Shown here: in pieces, positions 1 through 6,505 of the stretch
Position numbering within the stretch: the stretch's first letter is position 1
Layout of the letters: each line of letters opens with the position of its first letter
Assembly: GCA_045659265.1 (NCBI GenBank)
Contig: JAZOWO010000008.1
Location: 1-10,624 of the forward strand
DNA: 10,624 bases
Reading direction: 5' to 3'
Origin: UMGS1649 sp045659265
GTDB taxonomy: Bacteria > Bacillota > Clostridia > TANB77 > CAG-465
Program-made: the position numbers and the translations under genes
The notes under the pieces: model-generated
Database searches by the model: none
What the model saw: only the letters and a program-made list of their open reading frames with translations
What the model was told of the DNA's origin: nothing

Positions 1-183
1 AATTATTAAAAAAATTAATAGTATTCCAATTATTATAAAATATATCATATCCTGAATATTAATAATATTTTTCTTTGGTTTCTTTATTTTTCTTATTGCT
101 CTAAAAATATCAAAAACAAGGCTAAAAATCATTCCTGTTACTACAAATATAAAAAAATTAATAGTTTCAATTTGTAAAGACAA
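1..183 (-). CDS. yabQ: YabQ sporulation membrane protein, N-terminal part (runs off the window)
   Basis: This is the first 61 codons of a membrane protein that continues beyond position 1. The visible part has a hydrophobic segment at about residues 8-26 (ETINFFIFVVTG...), the motif FDIFRAIRK that follows the first segment in YabQ proteins, a basic loop (KKPKKN), then QDMIYF opening a second membrane segment. In Bacillus, YabQ is an integral membrane protein needed for spore cortex formation and is encoded right after yabP, as here. Start choice: a GTG at 192-190 abuts the yabP stop, but that stretch reads AGGTGAT, an excellent ribosome binding site for the TTG at 183-181, which also gives the usual N-terminus length. 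I therefore prefer TTG; with GTG the protein gains three residues. It is translationally coupled to yabP. Identity rests on these motifs plus synteny. Confidence 0.85.
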   Translation of the reverse strand, partial: MSLQIETINFFIFVVTGMIFSLVFDIFRAIRKIKKPKKNIINIQDMIYFIIIGILLIFLII

Positions 184-192
184 GTTTATCAC

Positions 193-471
193 CTACTTAA
201 ATATTTTACTAAACATTTTTCCCTTCTTTTCTATCTCACTTTCACTATATACAAGTGCTATAATTTTACCTTCTACACTAAGTTCAGAATTATCTAAATT
301 AAGCTTATTCATTTTTAGATCCATCCCCTTTATTGTAAGTATTCCCATTTCAGTTTCAACAAGAACTAACTCATCATCAAAACTGTGAATATCTTTTACT
401 CCTGTTAATGTTAGCTTTGCTCTATTCTCCATTATTACATTATGCATTGCTTGTGTTTTTTTATCTTCCAT
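193..471 (-). CDS. yabP: YabP sporulation protein
   Basis: This is a 92-residue protein of the YabP/YqfC family, which acts during spore cortex and coat assembly; in B. subtilis yabP is transcribed in the mother cell. The family core is visible as LTLTGVKDIHSFDDE, followed by ETEMGILTIKGMDLKMNKLNLD and ELSVEGKI, a small beta-rich domain. There is no signal peptide or membrane segment. Start choice: an in-frame GTG at 480-478 would add three residues, but GAAGGTGAG, which includes that GTG, is a good ribosome binding site for the ATG at 471-469, so I use the ATG. The gene is followed without a gap by yabQ, which separates it from its paralogue yqfC (normally next to yqfD). The TAG stop sits at 195-193. 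Confidence 0.92.
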   Translation of the reverse strand: MEDKKTQAMHNVIMENRAKLTLTGVKDIHSFDDELVLVETEMGILTIKGMDLKMNKLNLDNSELSVEGKIIALVYSESEIEKKGKMFSKIFK

Positions 472-491
472 AAAACTCACCTTCTATATAA

Positions 492-520
492 TATATATTC
501 ACATTGTCCATACAATATGC
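492..520 (-). promoter_or_regulatory. Candidate sporulation promoter for yabPQ (sigma-E-like)
   Basis: Upstream of yabP the minus strand reads GCATATT (520-514), 14 bases, then AATATATA (499-492). This resembles the mother-cell sigma-E pattern (a -35 centred on ATATT, a -10 like CATAnnAT) and fits the known sigma-E control of yabP in Bacillus. The region is so AT-rich that chance matches are likely, and a weak sigma-A reading (TTGTAT at 515-510 and TATTAT at 493-488) overlaps it. Either would give a leader of only about 15 bases. Confidence 0.3.
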
Positions 521-560
521 TAATAATCTAAATTATATTAATAAGCCTGAAATGCAAAAA

Positions 561-594
561 ATAAAAACGTTTAAGCTTCCTTAAACATTTTTAT
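561..594 (-). terminator. Rho-independent terminator ending the glycosylase/thioredoxin operon
   Basis: A 15-bp inverted repeat (561-575 and 580-594, one mismatch or wobble) has a four-base loop, CTTC. On the minus strand it is followed by a T-rich run through about 551. It lies 40 bases past the stop of the thioredoxin-like gene and before the yabP promoter, so it separates the two transcription units. The T-rich flank on the plus strand could make it work in both directions. Confidence 0.8.
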
Positions 595-636
595 TTTATC
601 TTTTATTCTTTATCTTCTATTTTTTATTATTTCTTA

Positions 637-1263
637 TCAACAACCTTTAGTGTCGTCGCATACTTCATCTTTAGGATATACCTCTAATATAAGTTTTGTT
701 AGCTTGTCTTTCAATTCATTAGTTGCTTCTTCTGTATAATACTCTTCTGTATCTGCTCCAGATATTAAAGATGTATCATTATTATGACCTATTATCTTTC
801 CACTCTTTATAAAATAAACATCTGGCACATATATACGTTTGTTACCGTTATCATCCTCGTGTAAAAACTCGCCTAGTTTTTCTATAAGTTTTTTATAATC
901 TTCCGTATTTTTTGCTCTGTCTTGTTTAATATTGCAGTAATACACTTCTGGAACATCGTTAGCTGTTATAACTTCATTTAGAATTGGCACATAACTTCTA
1001 CACCATTTACAGTCTTTAAATCCAAACAATATAATCGCTTGATCATCATCTAAAGTTTCATATGCTTCTTTAGCAGATATTATCTTAAATACGTTGTCTA
1101 ACGGAACATTCTCATATTCTATATAAAATTTTTCTGCATCTGTCATTTCATTCTTTACATAGTACGATTTTGCTAAGAGTACCATTAATGTGATTAATGC
1201 TGCTACTATAACAAACGCTACTATTATTTTTATTTGGTTCTTTTTTGGTATTTCTAGTTTCAT
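637..1263 (-). CDS. Membrane-anchored thioredoxin-like protein
   Basis: This 208-residue protein has a basic N-terminus and one membrane segment at about residues 11-31 (IKIIVAFVIVAALITLMVLL), followed by a domain outside the cytoplasm. That domain has the thioredoxin-fold order: ILFGFKDCKWC with the redox motif C85-K-W-C88 after a beta strand, and IYVPDVYFIKSGK with P147 as the expected cis-proline before a strand. It should act as a thiol-disulfide oxidoreductase at the cell surface; the partner is unknown. A further cysteine pair closes the protein (C202 and C208, the last residue). Start choice: a TTG at 1317 would overlap the upstream gene by 38 bases, whereas the ATG at 1263-1261 has AGAGG eight bases upstream and leaves a 16-base gap, so I take the ATG. 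It is the last gene of the operon. The fold is fairly sure; the specific family (for example bacteriocin-associated disulfide proteins) is not. Confidence 0.8.
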   Translation of the reverse strand: MKLEIPKKNQIKIIVAFVIVAALITLMVLLAKSYYVKNEMTDAEKFYIEYENVPLDNVFKIISAKEAYETLDDDQAIILFGFKDCKWCRSYVPILNEVITANDVPEVYYCNIKQDRAKNTEDYKKLIEKLGEFLHEDDNGNKRIYVPDVYFIKSGKIIGHNNDTSLISGADTEEYYTEEATNELKDKLTKLILEVYPKDEVCDDTKGC

Positions 1264-1279
1264 ATCTTCTACCTCTTTA

Positions 1280-2002
1280 TTACGCTTTTGTATGTTTATA
1301 TCCTTTTGGCAATTCAAACAACTCTCTCTTTACTGTCTTTTTAGTTACAATTACATTTATCTTTCTTTCATTATCACCAGTAATTATTTTAATATGTCTT
1401 AGTTCATCACCAACAAAATAATATCTAATCTTAGCATCCTGATGAGTATATTCTTGATAAACATATTCTACTCCGCTTTCTTTAACTTCAACATCTGCCA
1501 CATATCTTTGACCAAAATCTGATAAAAGATTATATTCTGATGCGCTAAAGTCTACAGGTTTTTTTGCCTCAACAATTACTTTATATACTTTTACAATGGA
1601 ATACACACTGTCCCCATTAATTACGACATGTCTATTTAGTTCTTCTGAATATATTGCAGATTTAGAGCCCTCACGAGTATATTCTATTGTCGCTTGTTTT
1701 ATTTCTTCATTCCAATTGTTAGCTCCAAACTCACCTAAATATCTTACTGTATATACATTTCCTAAATTCTCTATATATTTAGCAAGTTTACCATTTACAT
1801 GTGTTAAATTCACTTTCGTGTTATCTATTATTACTTTTGGCTTGTCTGAAAGTTTAACAAAAGCAATAAATATAACAAGTAGTAGTACAGCTATTAATAT
1901 AAAAAAGCCAGACATAAAGATTATCTTTTTATTCTTTTCAATCTTCTTTTGAAGCCTTTCTTGTTCTTTTATTTTTTCTTGTTCAAAATCTAATTTTAAC
2001 AT
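1280..2002 (-). CDS. Membrane-anchored protein with probable LolA-like domain
   Basis: This 240-residue protein of unknown function is the middle gene of a three-gene operon. Residues 4-26 are a highly charged helix (EQEKIKEQERLQKKIEKNKK) that may form a coiled coil in the cytoplasm, 27-49 a single membrane segment, and the remainder a mostly beta-strand domain placed outside. Its alternating strands (ATIEYTREG, RHVVINGDSVYSI, YQEYTHQDAKIRYYF) and its end (RELFELPKGYK) recall LolA-like or lipoprotein-sorting-like domains of Gram-positive membrane proteins; this is a fold-level inference only. There is no lipobox and no cysteine in the exported part. The ATG overlaps the stop of the glycosylase gene in TAATG, with GGGAAGGGA upstream, so the two are coupled. 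The operon partner downstream is the thioredoxin-like gene. Confidence 0.75.
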   Translation of the reverse strand: MLKLDFEQEKIKEQERLQKKIEKNKKIIFMSGFFILIAVLLLVIFIAFVKLSDKPKVIIDNTKVNLTHVNGKLAKYIENLGNVYTVRYLGEFGANNWNEEIKQATIEYTREGSKSAIYSEELNRHVVINGDSVYSIVKVYKVIVEAKKPVDFSASEYNLLSDFGQRYVADVEVKESGVEYVYQEYTHQDAKIRYYFVGDELRHIKIITGDNERKINVIVTKKTVKRELFELPKGYKHTKA

Positions 2003-2850
2003 TATATATTCCCTTCCCTTACATTGTGGAATAAATGCTGTTGTACAATTCCAGCATATTTTCCAAACTTATCTTTTGCATACTCAGATATTTCTTTTAT
2101 ACTTGTATTATCCTTAAAATATAGTTTTTCCATTATTCTTTTTACCCATACGTCAATAGGGAAAACTTCTCCTCTTTTGAGCGAGAATAACAATATGCAA
2201 TCTGCAACTTTTGGGCCTATACCCATTAATGACATTAATGATTTTCTAGCATTTTCCGTGTCCATATTCTCTAAATTCATTAAAAAACTCTTATTATCTA
2301 AAAAGTAATTAATTACATTTTTAATGTATCTAGCTCTAAAGCCTGTCCCACATTCTAAAAGATCGTCAATTGTTATATTAGCTATTTCTTCTAATGTTGG
2401 AAATAAATAATATTCATTATTTTCAAACAATACTTTCTTTCCATACTTTCTACTTATATCTTTTACCGAACGGCTTATTCTTTTTATATTATTATTTGCA
2501 GAAATAATATACGATATTATTGTCTCAAACAACGGTTGATTTAATATACGAATACCTGAAGAATATTTTAACGATTCTTCTACATTCTTATCTATTTTGG
2601 CTATTTCTTTTTCTAAAAATGAATAGTCTTTATTTAAATCAAAATATTTACTAACAGCTTGTTCTAAATTAGTTGTTAAAGAAGACCATATTAGAAGTTT
2701 ATTGCCTTGCTGTTTTATTTTAATTACCCTGTCTTCTATTACACCAATATATGTATTATCCTCTATACATTCCCATCTAAAGCATTGCCCACATTCTAAT
2801 GTATACTTCAAATTGAAACATTCTACATTTAGTTCTAAATCCGGTTTCAT
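2002..2850 (-). CDS. ogg: 8-oxoguanine DNA glycosylase / AP lyase (OGG1 type)
   Basis: This 282-residue base-excision-repair enzyme removes 8-oxoguanine opposite cytosine from DNA and nicks the abasic site. Hallmarks in order are CGQCFRW (20-26), at the start of the OGG1 N-terminal domain; ISANNNIKRI (116-125), the lesion-opposite base contact region; GTGFRARYI (168-176); and the helix-hairpin-helix LMGIGPKVADC (208-218), in which K214 corresponds to the catalytic Schiff-base lysine. PIDVW follows, with D233 as the catalytic aspartate. The length is normal for the two-domain bacterial OGG1-like enzymes. Start choice: an ATG at 2874-2872 would add eight residues, but it lies inside the -10 box of the promoter at 2873-2901. 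The ATG at 2850-2848 has AGGGTGA just upstream, so I use it. It is the first gene of an operon with two membrane-anchored proteins and is divergent from the phosphoesterase. Confidence 0.93.
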   Translation of the reverse strand: MKPDLELNVECFNLKYTLECGQCFRWECIEDNTYIGVIEDRVIKIKQQGNKLLIWSSLTTNLEQAVSKYFDLNKDYSFLEKEIAKIDKNVEESLKYSSGIRILNQPLFETIISYIISANNNIKRISRSVKDISRKYGKKVLFENNEYYLFPTLEEIANITIDDLLECGTGFRARYIKNVINYFLDNKSFLMNLENMDTENARKSLMSLMGIGPKVADCILLFSLKRGEVFPIDVWVKRIMEKLYFKDNTSIKEISEYAKDKFGKYAGIVQQHLFHNVREGNI

Positions 2851-2872
2851 ACTTTTCACCCTATATATGCAC

Positions 2873-2901
2873 ATTATATATTAAAGATTTTTTAATTTCA
2901 A
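2873..2901 (-). promoter_or_regulatory. Sigma-A promoter of the ogg operon
   Basis: On the minus strand TTGAAA (2901-2896), a 17-base spacer and TATAAT (2878-2873) give a near-consensus vegetative promoter. Transcription should begin near 2866, leaving a leader of about 16 bases that carries the ribosome binding site AGGGTGA. The -10 box contains the first in-frame ATG of the open frame, which rules that ATG out for transcripts from this promoter. Confidence 0.82.
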
Positions 2902-2934
2902 CCATTTTGTATATGTTATGGATAGTTTGTTTTA

Positions 2935-2963
2935 TTGAAAAAATAGCTATTTTGTGATAGAAT
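2935..2963 (+). promoter_or_regulatory. Sigma-A promoter of the DHH phosphoesterase gene
   Basis: TTGAAA (2935-2940), 17 bases, then TAGAAT (2958-2963), with a TG one base before the -10 (extended -10). It is back to back with the ogg promoter, the two -35 boxes being about 33 bases apart. Expected start is near 2970, 27 bases before the ATG; AGAGGTG lies between. Confidence 0.8.
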
Positions 2964-2996
2964 ATATTGGAAAATATATATTAAAAGAGGTGTAAC

Positions 2997-3965
2997 ATGA
3001 TTGACTACAAAATCTTGAAACAGCGATTAGAACTTCTACCCCAAAGCACAGTTGTGCTTATTGCAGGTCATAGAAATGCGGACTATGACTCCATAACATC
3101 TTGTATTGCTCTTGCAAAAATACTCTCAAAGTTAGGCTATACAGCCTATGCTTTAATAGAAAAAGCAGATATGGATAAAACCTATTGGTTGGATACATCT
3201 TGTGTTCTTAATACATACGATGAAAACCAAGAGTTTAACTTCATCATGCTTGATGCTAACAGAAAAGAAAGACTCGGACGGTTTGAAATACTCTTTAGCA
3301 ACGCTAGAACTACTATCTGCATAGATCATCACGAAGGTGGAAATAACGAAGCTAATTATTCATTTATAGATAAAGATATAAGCTCTACCGCAGAAATTAT
3401 TGCACATCTCATAAATGAACTTGATGATTCGTTATTACTTAAAGTTGTAGATGAGGATATTGCCACCTTGCTCTATGCCGGAATAGCTTCTGACACAAAT
3501 TCTTTTTACAAAAGAGTTACTCCACAAACCATGCTTGTTGCAAGTATGCTTTTGTACCATGGTGCAAACGGAACATTTGCAATAAAGAATGTATGCAAAA
3601 ATCTTTGTTTAAGAGAAGCTACTATTCTTTCAAAAATGTTTAATAACATCCAATTTGACAGTTTTCACTATGTTGTTCTAGATAGGCATGACGACTTCTT
3701 TAAGGACATTCCTTACAGCACTATATTTAAGAAATGTGCAGCATATTTGTATGAACTTATTGATGTAAATGTGTTTGGATTATTCCTAATTGAACTTGAT
3801 GAAAGCGTATCTGGTGTTCTTAGAAGCAATTGTGATATCAACGTAGATGGACTGGCTACAGAATTCGGCGGCGGTGGTCACAAGAAAGCTGCAGGTTTTG
3901 AAACCTACGAAAACATTGAAGTAATTCTTGCAAAAGTAAAATCTTATGTACAAGAGCAAATATAA
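2997..3965 (+). CDS. DHH-DHHA1 family phosphoesterase (NrnA-like)
   Basis: This 322-residue cytoplasmic enzyme belongs to the DHH superfamily, manganese-dependent phosphoesterases that degrade short oligoribonucleotides, pAp or cyclic-di-nucleotide products. The motifs are complete: GHRNADYDS (24-32, motif I), the aspartate of MLDAN (86, motif II), IDHHEG with D110-H111-H112 (motif III) and IASDTNSF with D166 (motif IV). The C-terminal DHHA1 domain carries GGGGHKKAAGF (291-301), the substrate-binding glycine loop. The length matches NrnA/MgpA-type proteins (about 310-330). There is no membrane part, which separates it from the GdpP-type enzymes. The ATG has AAAGAGGTG four to six bases upstream. 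It is a single-gene unit with its own promoter and terminator. Motif I has Y where many members have G (DGD). Which substrate is preferred cannot be told from sequence. Confidence 0.9.
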   Translation: MIDYKILKQRLELLPQSTVVLIAGHRNADYDSITSCIALAKILSKLGYTAYALIEKADMDKTYWLDTSCVLNTYDENQEFNFIMLDANRKERLGRFEILFSNARTTICIDHHEGGNNEANYSFIDKDISSTAEIIAHLINELDDSLLLKVVDEDIATLLYAGIASDTNSFYKRVTPQTMLVASMLLYHGANGTFAIKNVCKNLCLREATILSKMFNNIQFDSFHYVVLDRHDDFFKDIPYSTIFKKCAAYLYELIDVNVFGLFLIELDESVSGVLRSNCDINVDGLATEFGGGGHKKAAGFETYENIEVILAKVKSYVQEQI

Positions 3966-3972
3966 CTAACAA

Positions 3973-4007
3973 AAAATAACGTTAACTAATTTAGTTAACG
4001 TTATTTT
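3973..4007. terminator. Bidirectional terminator between two convergent genes
   Basis: A perfect 15-bp inverted repeat (3973-3987 and 3993-4007) with loop AATTT. T-rich runs follow on both strands, so it can end the phosphoesterase transcript (plus) and the VTT gene transcript (minus). Its right arm overlaps the TAA stop of the VTT gene by two bases. Confidence 0.88.
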
Positions 4008-4773
4008 ATTTATTATTTTCTACTTTATCCTTTTTAGTTACAAGCTCTATCGCTTCTTTAGCTTCTTTGTCCTTGCTTATTTTCATGTATATTAATATTG
4101 CCACAGTTACTATAGCATATACAATTACATATGACCAAATTGCTACCCATATAGATCCTTCAATAAGTCCTGCACCTGCTATTGTTGAAGATACTATAGA
4201 AGGTATTCTTGCTAAAGTACATAATGTTATAAAACGCATAGGCTTTTCAAGTGGTAATAACCCTGCCATGTATGTAAAGAAATCTTTAGGCATTAATGGT
4301 GTTAAATATAATATATATAATACTCTTTCAACAACCTTTGGATTCTTAAACACTTTACTGTTTTGTATCTTTTCAATCAAATCATCATTACAAAAAGTAT
4401 ATACAAGATTAACACCGAATTTTCTTACTAAATAGAAAATTATTGCTGTAGCAAACCAGAATAATATGAGCATAAATATTAGACCGCCTACTGGTCCAAA
4501 ACATATTCCTGCTAATACTTCCATCGGCTCTCCTGGTAGCATAGGTATTATAACTTGTGATGTTTGTAAGCCAGCTATTAGTAAAGTCCCTTTTAATTTA
4601 TTTCCACTAATTGTTTCCTTAAATTCCATTCTTGCTTGTTCAGAACCCAAACTTGTTATTACTGGAAACATTGCTACAAATATTATTAATGCAATAATAC
4701 AGAATATAACTATTGCAATAAGTTTAATAATCTTAGATTTTTTACTTCTATTTACCTTTATTACGTCTTTCAA
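4006..4773 (-). CDS. VTT-domain (DedA/TVP38-type) membrane protein
   Basis: This 255-residue multi-pass membrane protein is of the VTT / SNARE-associated superfamily (DedA, TVP38/TMEM64), which includes lipid carrier or scramblase transporters. It has an N-terminal membrane segment at about 17-37 and the re-entrant-loop signature LPGEPMEVLAGICFGPVGG (79-97). VRKFG (116-120) is the conserved arginine stretch, and LTPLMPKDFFTYMAGLLP (158-175) the second re-entrant loop. A further conserved LARIPS (187-192) and C-terminal membrane segments (about 207-230) follow, with a charged tail. These match the TVP38 branch better than classical DedA. The start is a TTG (4773-4771) preceded by AAAAGGGGA eight bases away; no ATG or GTG fits better. 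It is a single gene with its own promoter. The substrate is unknown. Confidence 0.88.
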   Translation of the reverse strand: MKDVIKVNRSKKSKIIKLIAIVIFCIIALIIFVAMFPVITSLGSEQARMEFKETISGNKLKGTLLIAGLQTSQVIIPMLPGEPMEVLAGICFGPVGGLIFMLILFWFATAIIFYLVRKFGVNLVYTFCNDDLIEKIQNSKVFKNPKVVERVLYILYLTPLMPKDFFTYMAGLLPLEKPMRFITLCTLARIPSIVSSTIAGAGLIEGSIWVAIWSYVIVYAIVTVAILIYMKISKDKEAKEAIELVTKKDKVENNK

Positions 4774-4797
4774 TTTTTATTCCCCTTTTACATGCAA

Positions 4798-4826
4798 ATT
4801 ATACATTGTTTATTAGTTTTTTTCAA
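4798..4826 (-). promoter_or_regulatory. Sigma-A promoter of the VTT gene
   Basis: Minus strand: TTGAAA (4826-4821), 17 bases, TATAAT (4803-4798). It has the same hexamers and spacing as the ogg promoter. The expected start near 4791 leaves a leader of about 18 bases with AAAGGGG. Confidence 0.8.
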
Positions 4827-4850
4827 TAAGCTCAAGCAAAACTCTTTAAC

Positions 4851-4879
4851 TTGCCAAATTATGTTAAGTATGCTATAAT
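4851..4879 (+). promoter_or_regulatory. Sigma-A promoter of the G+C-rich two-gene unit
   Basis: TTGCCA (4851-4856), 17 bases, TATAAT (4874-4879), with TG one base before the -10 (extended -10). Expected start is near 4886. A perfect AAGGAGG ribosome binding site follows at 4916-4922, eight bases before the ATG. The promoter itself is AT-rich like the host genome, unlike the gene it drives. Confidence 0.8.
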
Positions 4880-4930
4880 ATACGAAGATTTTAATAATAT
4901 TTTATGCTAATTAGCAAGGAGGATACTTAA

Positions 4931-5362
4931 ATGAATGTATATGTATGTGCAGCATGCGGTAAAAGTCACGTAAAACTGTGGCGGCCGTATATGAATACCG
5001 AGCCACTTGTCTGTGCAACCTGTGCAGAGGCACGGCAAAGTCCAAGAGAATACGAAGAGTGCACTTGGAAAGAAAAAAATGACTGCTTTGTAGGAACGCT
5101 TACAGGTAAAAAGCTTCCGCTTCCTAGGTGGACAGTAGATCAAAAAGGCAGAGTGCCTTCTTACCGCGGTCCCGGTCCTGAGGGTATGCCAATGGAAATG
5201 ACTGACCAGTTGATTGTAAGTCTTAAGGATATATCCAAGTCCTATTCTTCTGGTGAGATGACTCTGGTTCCCGCAGTTCCGGATGATGAAGGAAATTTTT
5301 GGGGATACACATCCGTTCCCGACGACAAGTGCAAATGGTGGGAAGAACTACCTACTAGATAA
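4931..5362 (+). CDS. Unrecognised protein with N-terminal four-cysteine (zinc-ribbon-like) motif
   Basis: This 143-residue soluble protein is of unknown function; I do not recognise a family. The N-terminus has two CxxC pairs, C6-AA-C9 and C28-AT-C31, spaced like a small zinc ribbon or rubredoxin-like knuckle; zinc binding is an inference. Further cysteines are C44, C52 and C134. The middle is rich in proline and glycine (YRGPGPEGMPMEMTDQ) and the C-terminus is tryptophan-rich and acidic (NFWGYTSVPDDKCKWWEE). No signal peptide or membrane segment is seen. The start is secure: AAGGAGG eight bases before the ATG. It is the first gene of a two-gene plus-strand unit. Base composition stands out: about 48% G+C by hand count over 4981-5340, against about 30% for neighbours, with codons such as CGG, CCG and CCC that are rare elsewhere here. 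That suggests recent transfer. Confidence 0.8.
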   Translation: MNVYVCAACGKSHVKLWRPYMNTEPLVCATCAEARQSPREYEECTWKEKNDCFVGTLTGKKLPLPRWTVDQKGRVPSYRGPGPEGMPMEMTDQLIVSLKDISKSYSSGEMTLVPAVPDDEGNFWGYTSVPDDKCKWWEELPTR

Positions 5363-5409
5363 CACAAACAAAAGTAGTAATACATTCTACTTAATTATTC
5401 ACAAACTTT

Positions 5410-5919
5410 ATGTTTATTGCTTGGGGGAAGCTAGTAATAGCAAATCCAATCCCACGAGTAAAGAAAGGCAAACATATGTTAGGATTTTGTGTAAACGGCA
5501 AAAACATCGAGCTCCTTCCAATCTGCGATAAAGGCAGTATTGGACAAATGGTTATCCTTGGTTCCAGGGTTGATTGGGGCAACAATCCTGATCCTGTAGA
5601 AAAACCTCTTTCCAAGTATCCCTATCTCTCGATCTTTACTATAGTAGTGAAGGAATTAGGTGAAGATGGTTATTACATCTTAAGTGATGCTAAGGGTGAG
5701 CGTGTCAAGATATATTTGGTTGGAACTGACCATTGGTATCTTTATGATGCGCAAGAATGGTTAAACTTTAACCATTTGCGCGAGACCGAAAAATTTGCTC
5801 GTAAGGAACGTAAAATATCTCAATTAGAAGGCCACGTGGATCTTCTTAAAGATATTCTCGTCAAGCAAGGAATTCGTATCGTTACCGAAGGCCAAGCAAA
5901 AAAATTAGGAATCGACTAA
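5410..5919 (+). CDS. Unrecognised protein with C-terminal coiled coil
   Basis: This protein of unknown function has up to 169 residues. The first two thirds look like a compact alpha/beta or beta domain (ELLPICDKGSIGQMVILGSRVDWG, then YLSIFTIVVKELGEDGYYI and ERVKIYLVGTDHWYLYD). Residues about 122-155 form a charged amphipathic helix with coiled-coil-like spacing (HLRETEKFARKERKISQLEG). There is no membrane segment or signal peptide. The start is uncertain: the ATG at 5410 has no recognisable ribosome binding site, while the ATG at 5476 has AAAGG seven bases upstream and would give 147 residues; residues 7-22 still read as plausible coding sequence. It lies 47 bases after the four-cysteine gene and shares its terminator, so the two are likely co-transcribed. 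About 40% G+C in lines I counted, again above the neighbours. No function is proposed. Confidence 0.75.
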   Translation: MFIAWGKLVIANPIPRVKKGKHMLGFCVNGKNIELLPICDKGSIGQMVILGSRVDWGNNPDPVEKPLSKYPYLSIFTIVVKELGEDGYYILSDAKGERVKIYLVGTDHWYLYDAQEWLNFNHLRETEKFARKERKISQLEGHVDLLKDILVKQGIRIVTEGQAKKLGID

Positions 5920-5924
5920 AAACT

Positions 5925-5952
5925 AAGCCTGTACTCAAATGAGTACAGGCTT
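5925..5952. terminator. Strong terminator between convergent genes
   Basis: A perfect 12-bp repeat (5925-5936 and 5941-5952, starting AAGCCTGTACTC) with loop AAAT. On the plus strand TTTTGTTT follows, ending the two-gene unit six bases after its stop. On the minus strand AGTTTTTAG follows, so it can also end the small convergent gene at 5975-6238. Confidence 0.9.
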
Positions 5953-5974
5953 TTGTTTACTTTTTACCTTGTTG

Positions 5975-6238
5975 TTATTTTACATTCTCTTCAGGAACGA
6001 AGACAAATCCAGTAGTAAATGGATGCTCGGTTGCTCCATTATATAATGTCGGACCGAATATATGCATTAATTCCCAAAGTTGAATTTTAATTGTGTTGTA
6101 TCTCATATAGTAAAGCTTCCTTGCTTCTGTTCCTGTTATTCCAGCTTTGCTACAATAGTCTGACAACACCTTTCTACCAAACACGGTTAGTTTTACATAA
6201 ACATAGTCGTTTAAATTAATTTTTTTGCAATTATCCAT
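5975..6238 (-). CDS. Small unrecognised protein (87 residues)
   Basis: This small soluble protein is of unknown function. The N-terminal half, with LNDYVYVKLTVFGRKVL followed by a charged helix (SKAGITGTEARKLYYMRY), reads like a compact winged-helix-like or small alpha/beta unit. The second half (IKIQLWELMHIFGPTLYNG, then ATEHPFTTGFVFVPEE) resembles small proteins common in Firmicute prophages and mobile regions, but this is impression, not a family assignment. The ATG at 6238-6236 has TTGGAGGT at a good distance, so the start is secure. It is a single gene with a candidate promoter at 6284-6292, converging on the G+C-rich unit and sharing its terminator. Its composition is close to that of the host. 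Confidence 0.78.
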   Translation of the reverse strand: MDNCKKINLNDYVYVKLTVFGRKVLSDYCSKAGITGTEARKLYYMRYNTIKIQLWELMHIFGPTLYNGATEHPFTTGFVFVPEENVK

Positions 6239-6283
6239 ATGTTACCTCCAAATTATTATTGGCTAAAATATTTTAACATTAAT

Positions 6284-6292
6284 ATTATATCA
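6284..6292 (-). promoter_or_regulatory. Candidate extended -10 promoter of the 87-residue gene
   Basis: Minus strand TGATATAAT (6292-6284) is a full extended -10 element about 45 bases before the ATG. No -35 box stands at 17 bases. A consensus TTGACA does occur at 6303-6298, but only eight bases from the -10, which is too close to act with it. Confidence 0.45.
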
Positions 6293-6375
6293 TATATTGT
6301 CAAATTAGGTGGTATCATCTATTAATAATTCATCACCACATTATTCTCGTTACATTAAAATTGCATTAAAAAAAT

Positions 6376-6406
6376 CCTAGAATCATTATTTATCAATGAT
6401 TCTAGG
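6376..6406 (-). terminator. Terminator of the tRNA-Gly transcript
   Basis: A perfect 12-bp repeat (6376-6387 and 6395-6406, CCTAGAATCATT and its complement) with a seven-base loop. On the minus strand a run of seven Ts follows (6374-6368). It begins nine bases after the tRNA CCA end. Confidence 0.9.
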
Positions 6407-6415
6407 CATAAAAAA

Positions 6416-6489
<74 letters not shown>

Positions 6490-6505
6490 ATCCGCTACGA
6501 TTTAT

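Noticed and set aside
4907..5143. Minus-strand open frame of 78 codons with several cysteines opposite the four-cysteine gene
   Set aside because: It has no ribosome binding site and lies opposite a gene with an excellent promoter, ribosome binding site and terminator; it is a shadow of the G+C-rich coding sequence.
5366..5392. Small repeat AAGTAG...CTACTT between the two G+C-rich genes, considered as a terminator
   Set aside because: The stem is only six weak base pairs and no T-run follows; read-through into the second gene is more likely.
6298..6303. Consensus TTGACA upstream of the 87-residue gene
   Set aside because: The only good -10 is eight bases away, and at 16-18 bases there is no -10-like hexamer, so it cannot be a normal -35 for this gene.
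6301..6345. GGTGGT and ACCAC facing each other around an AT-rich centre, considered as an operator
   Set aside because: Only five to six bases pair over a loop of more than 20, so it is not distinguishable from chance.
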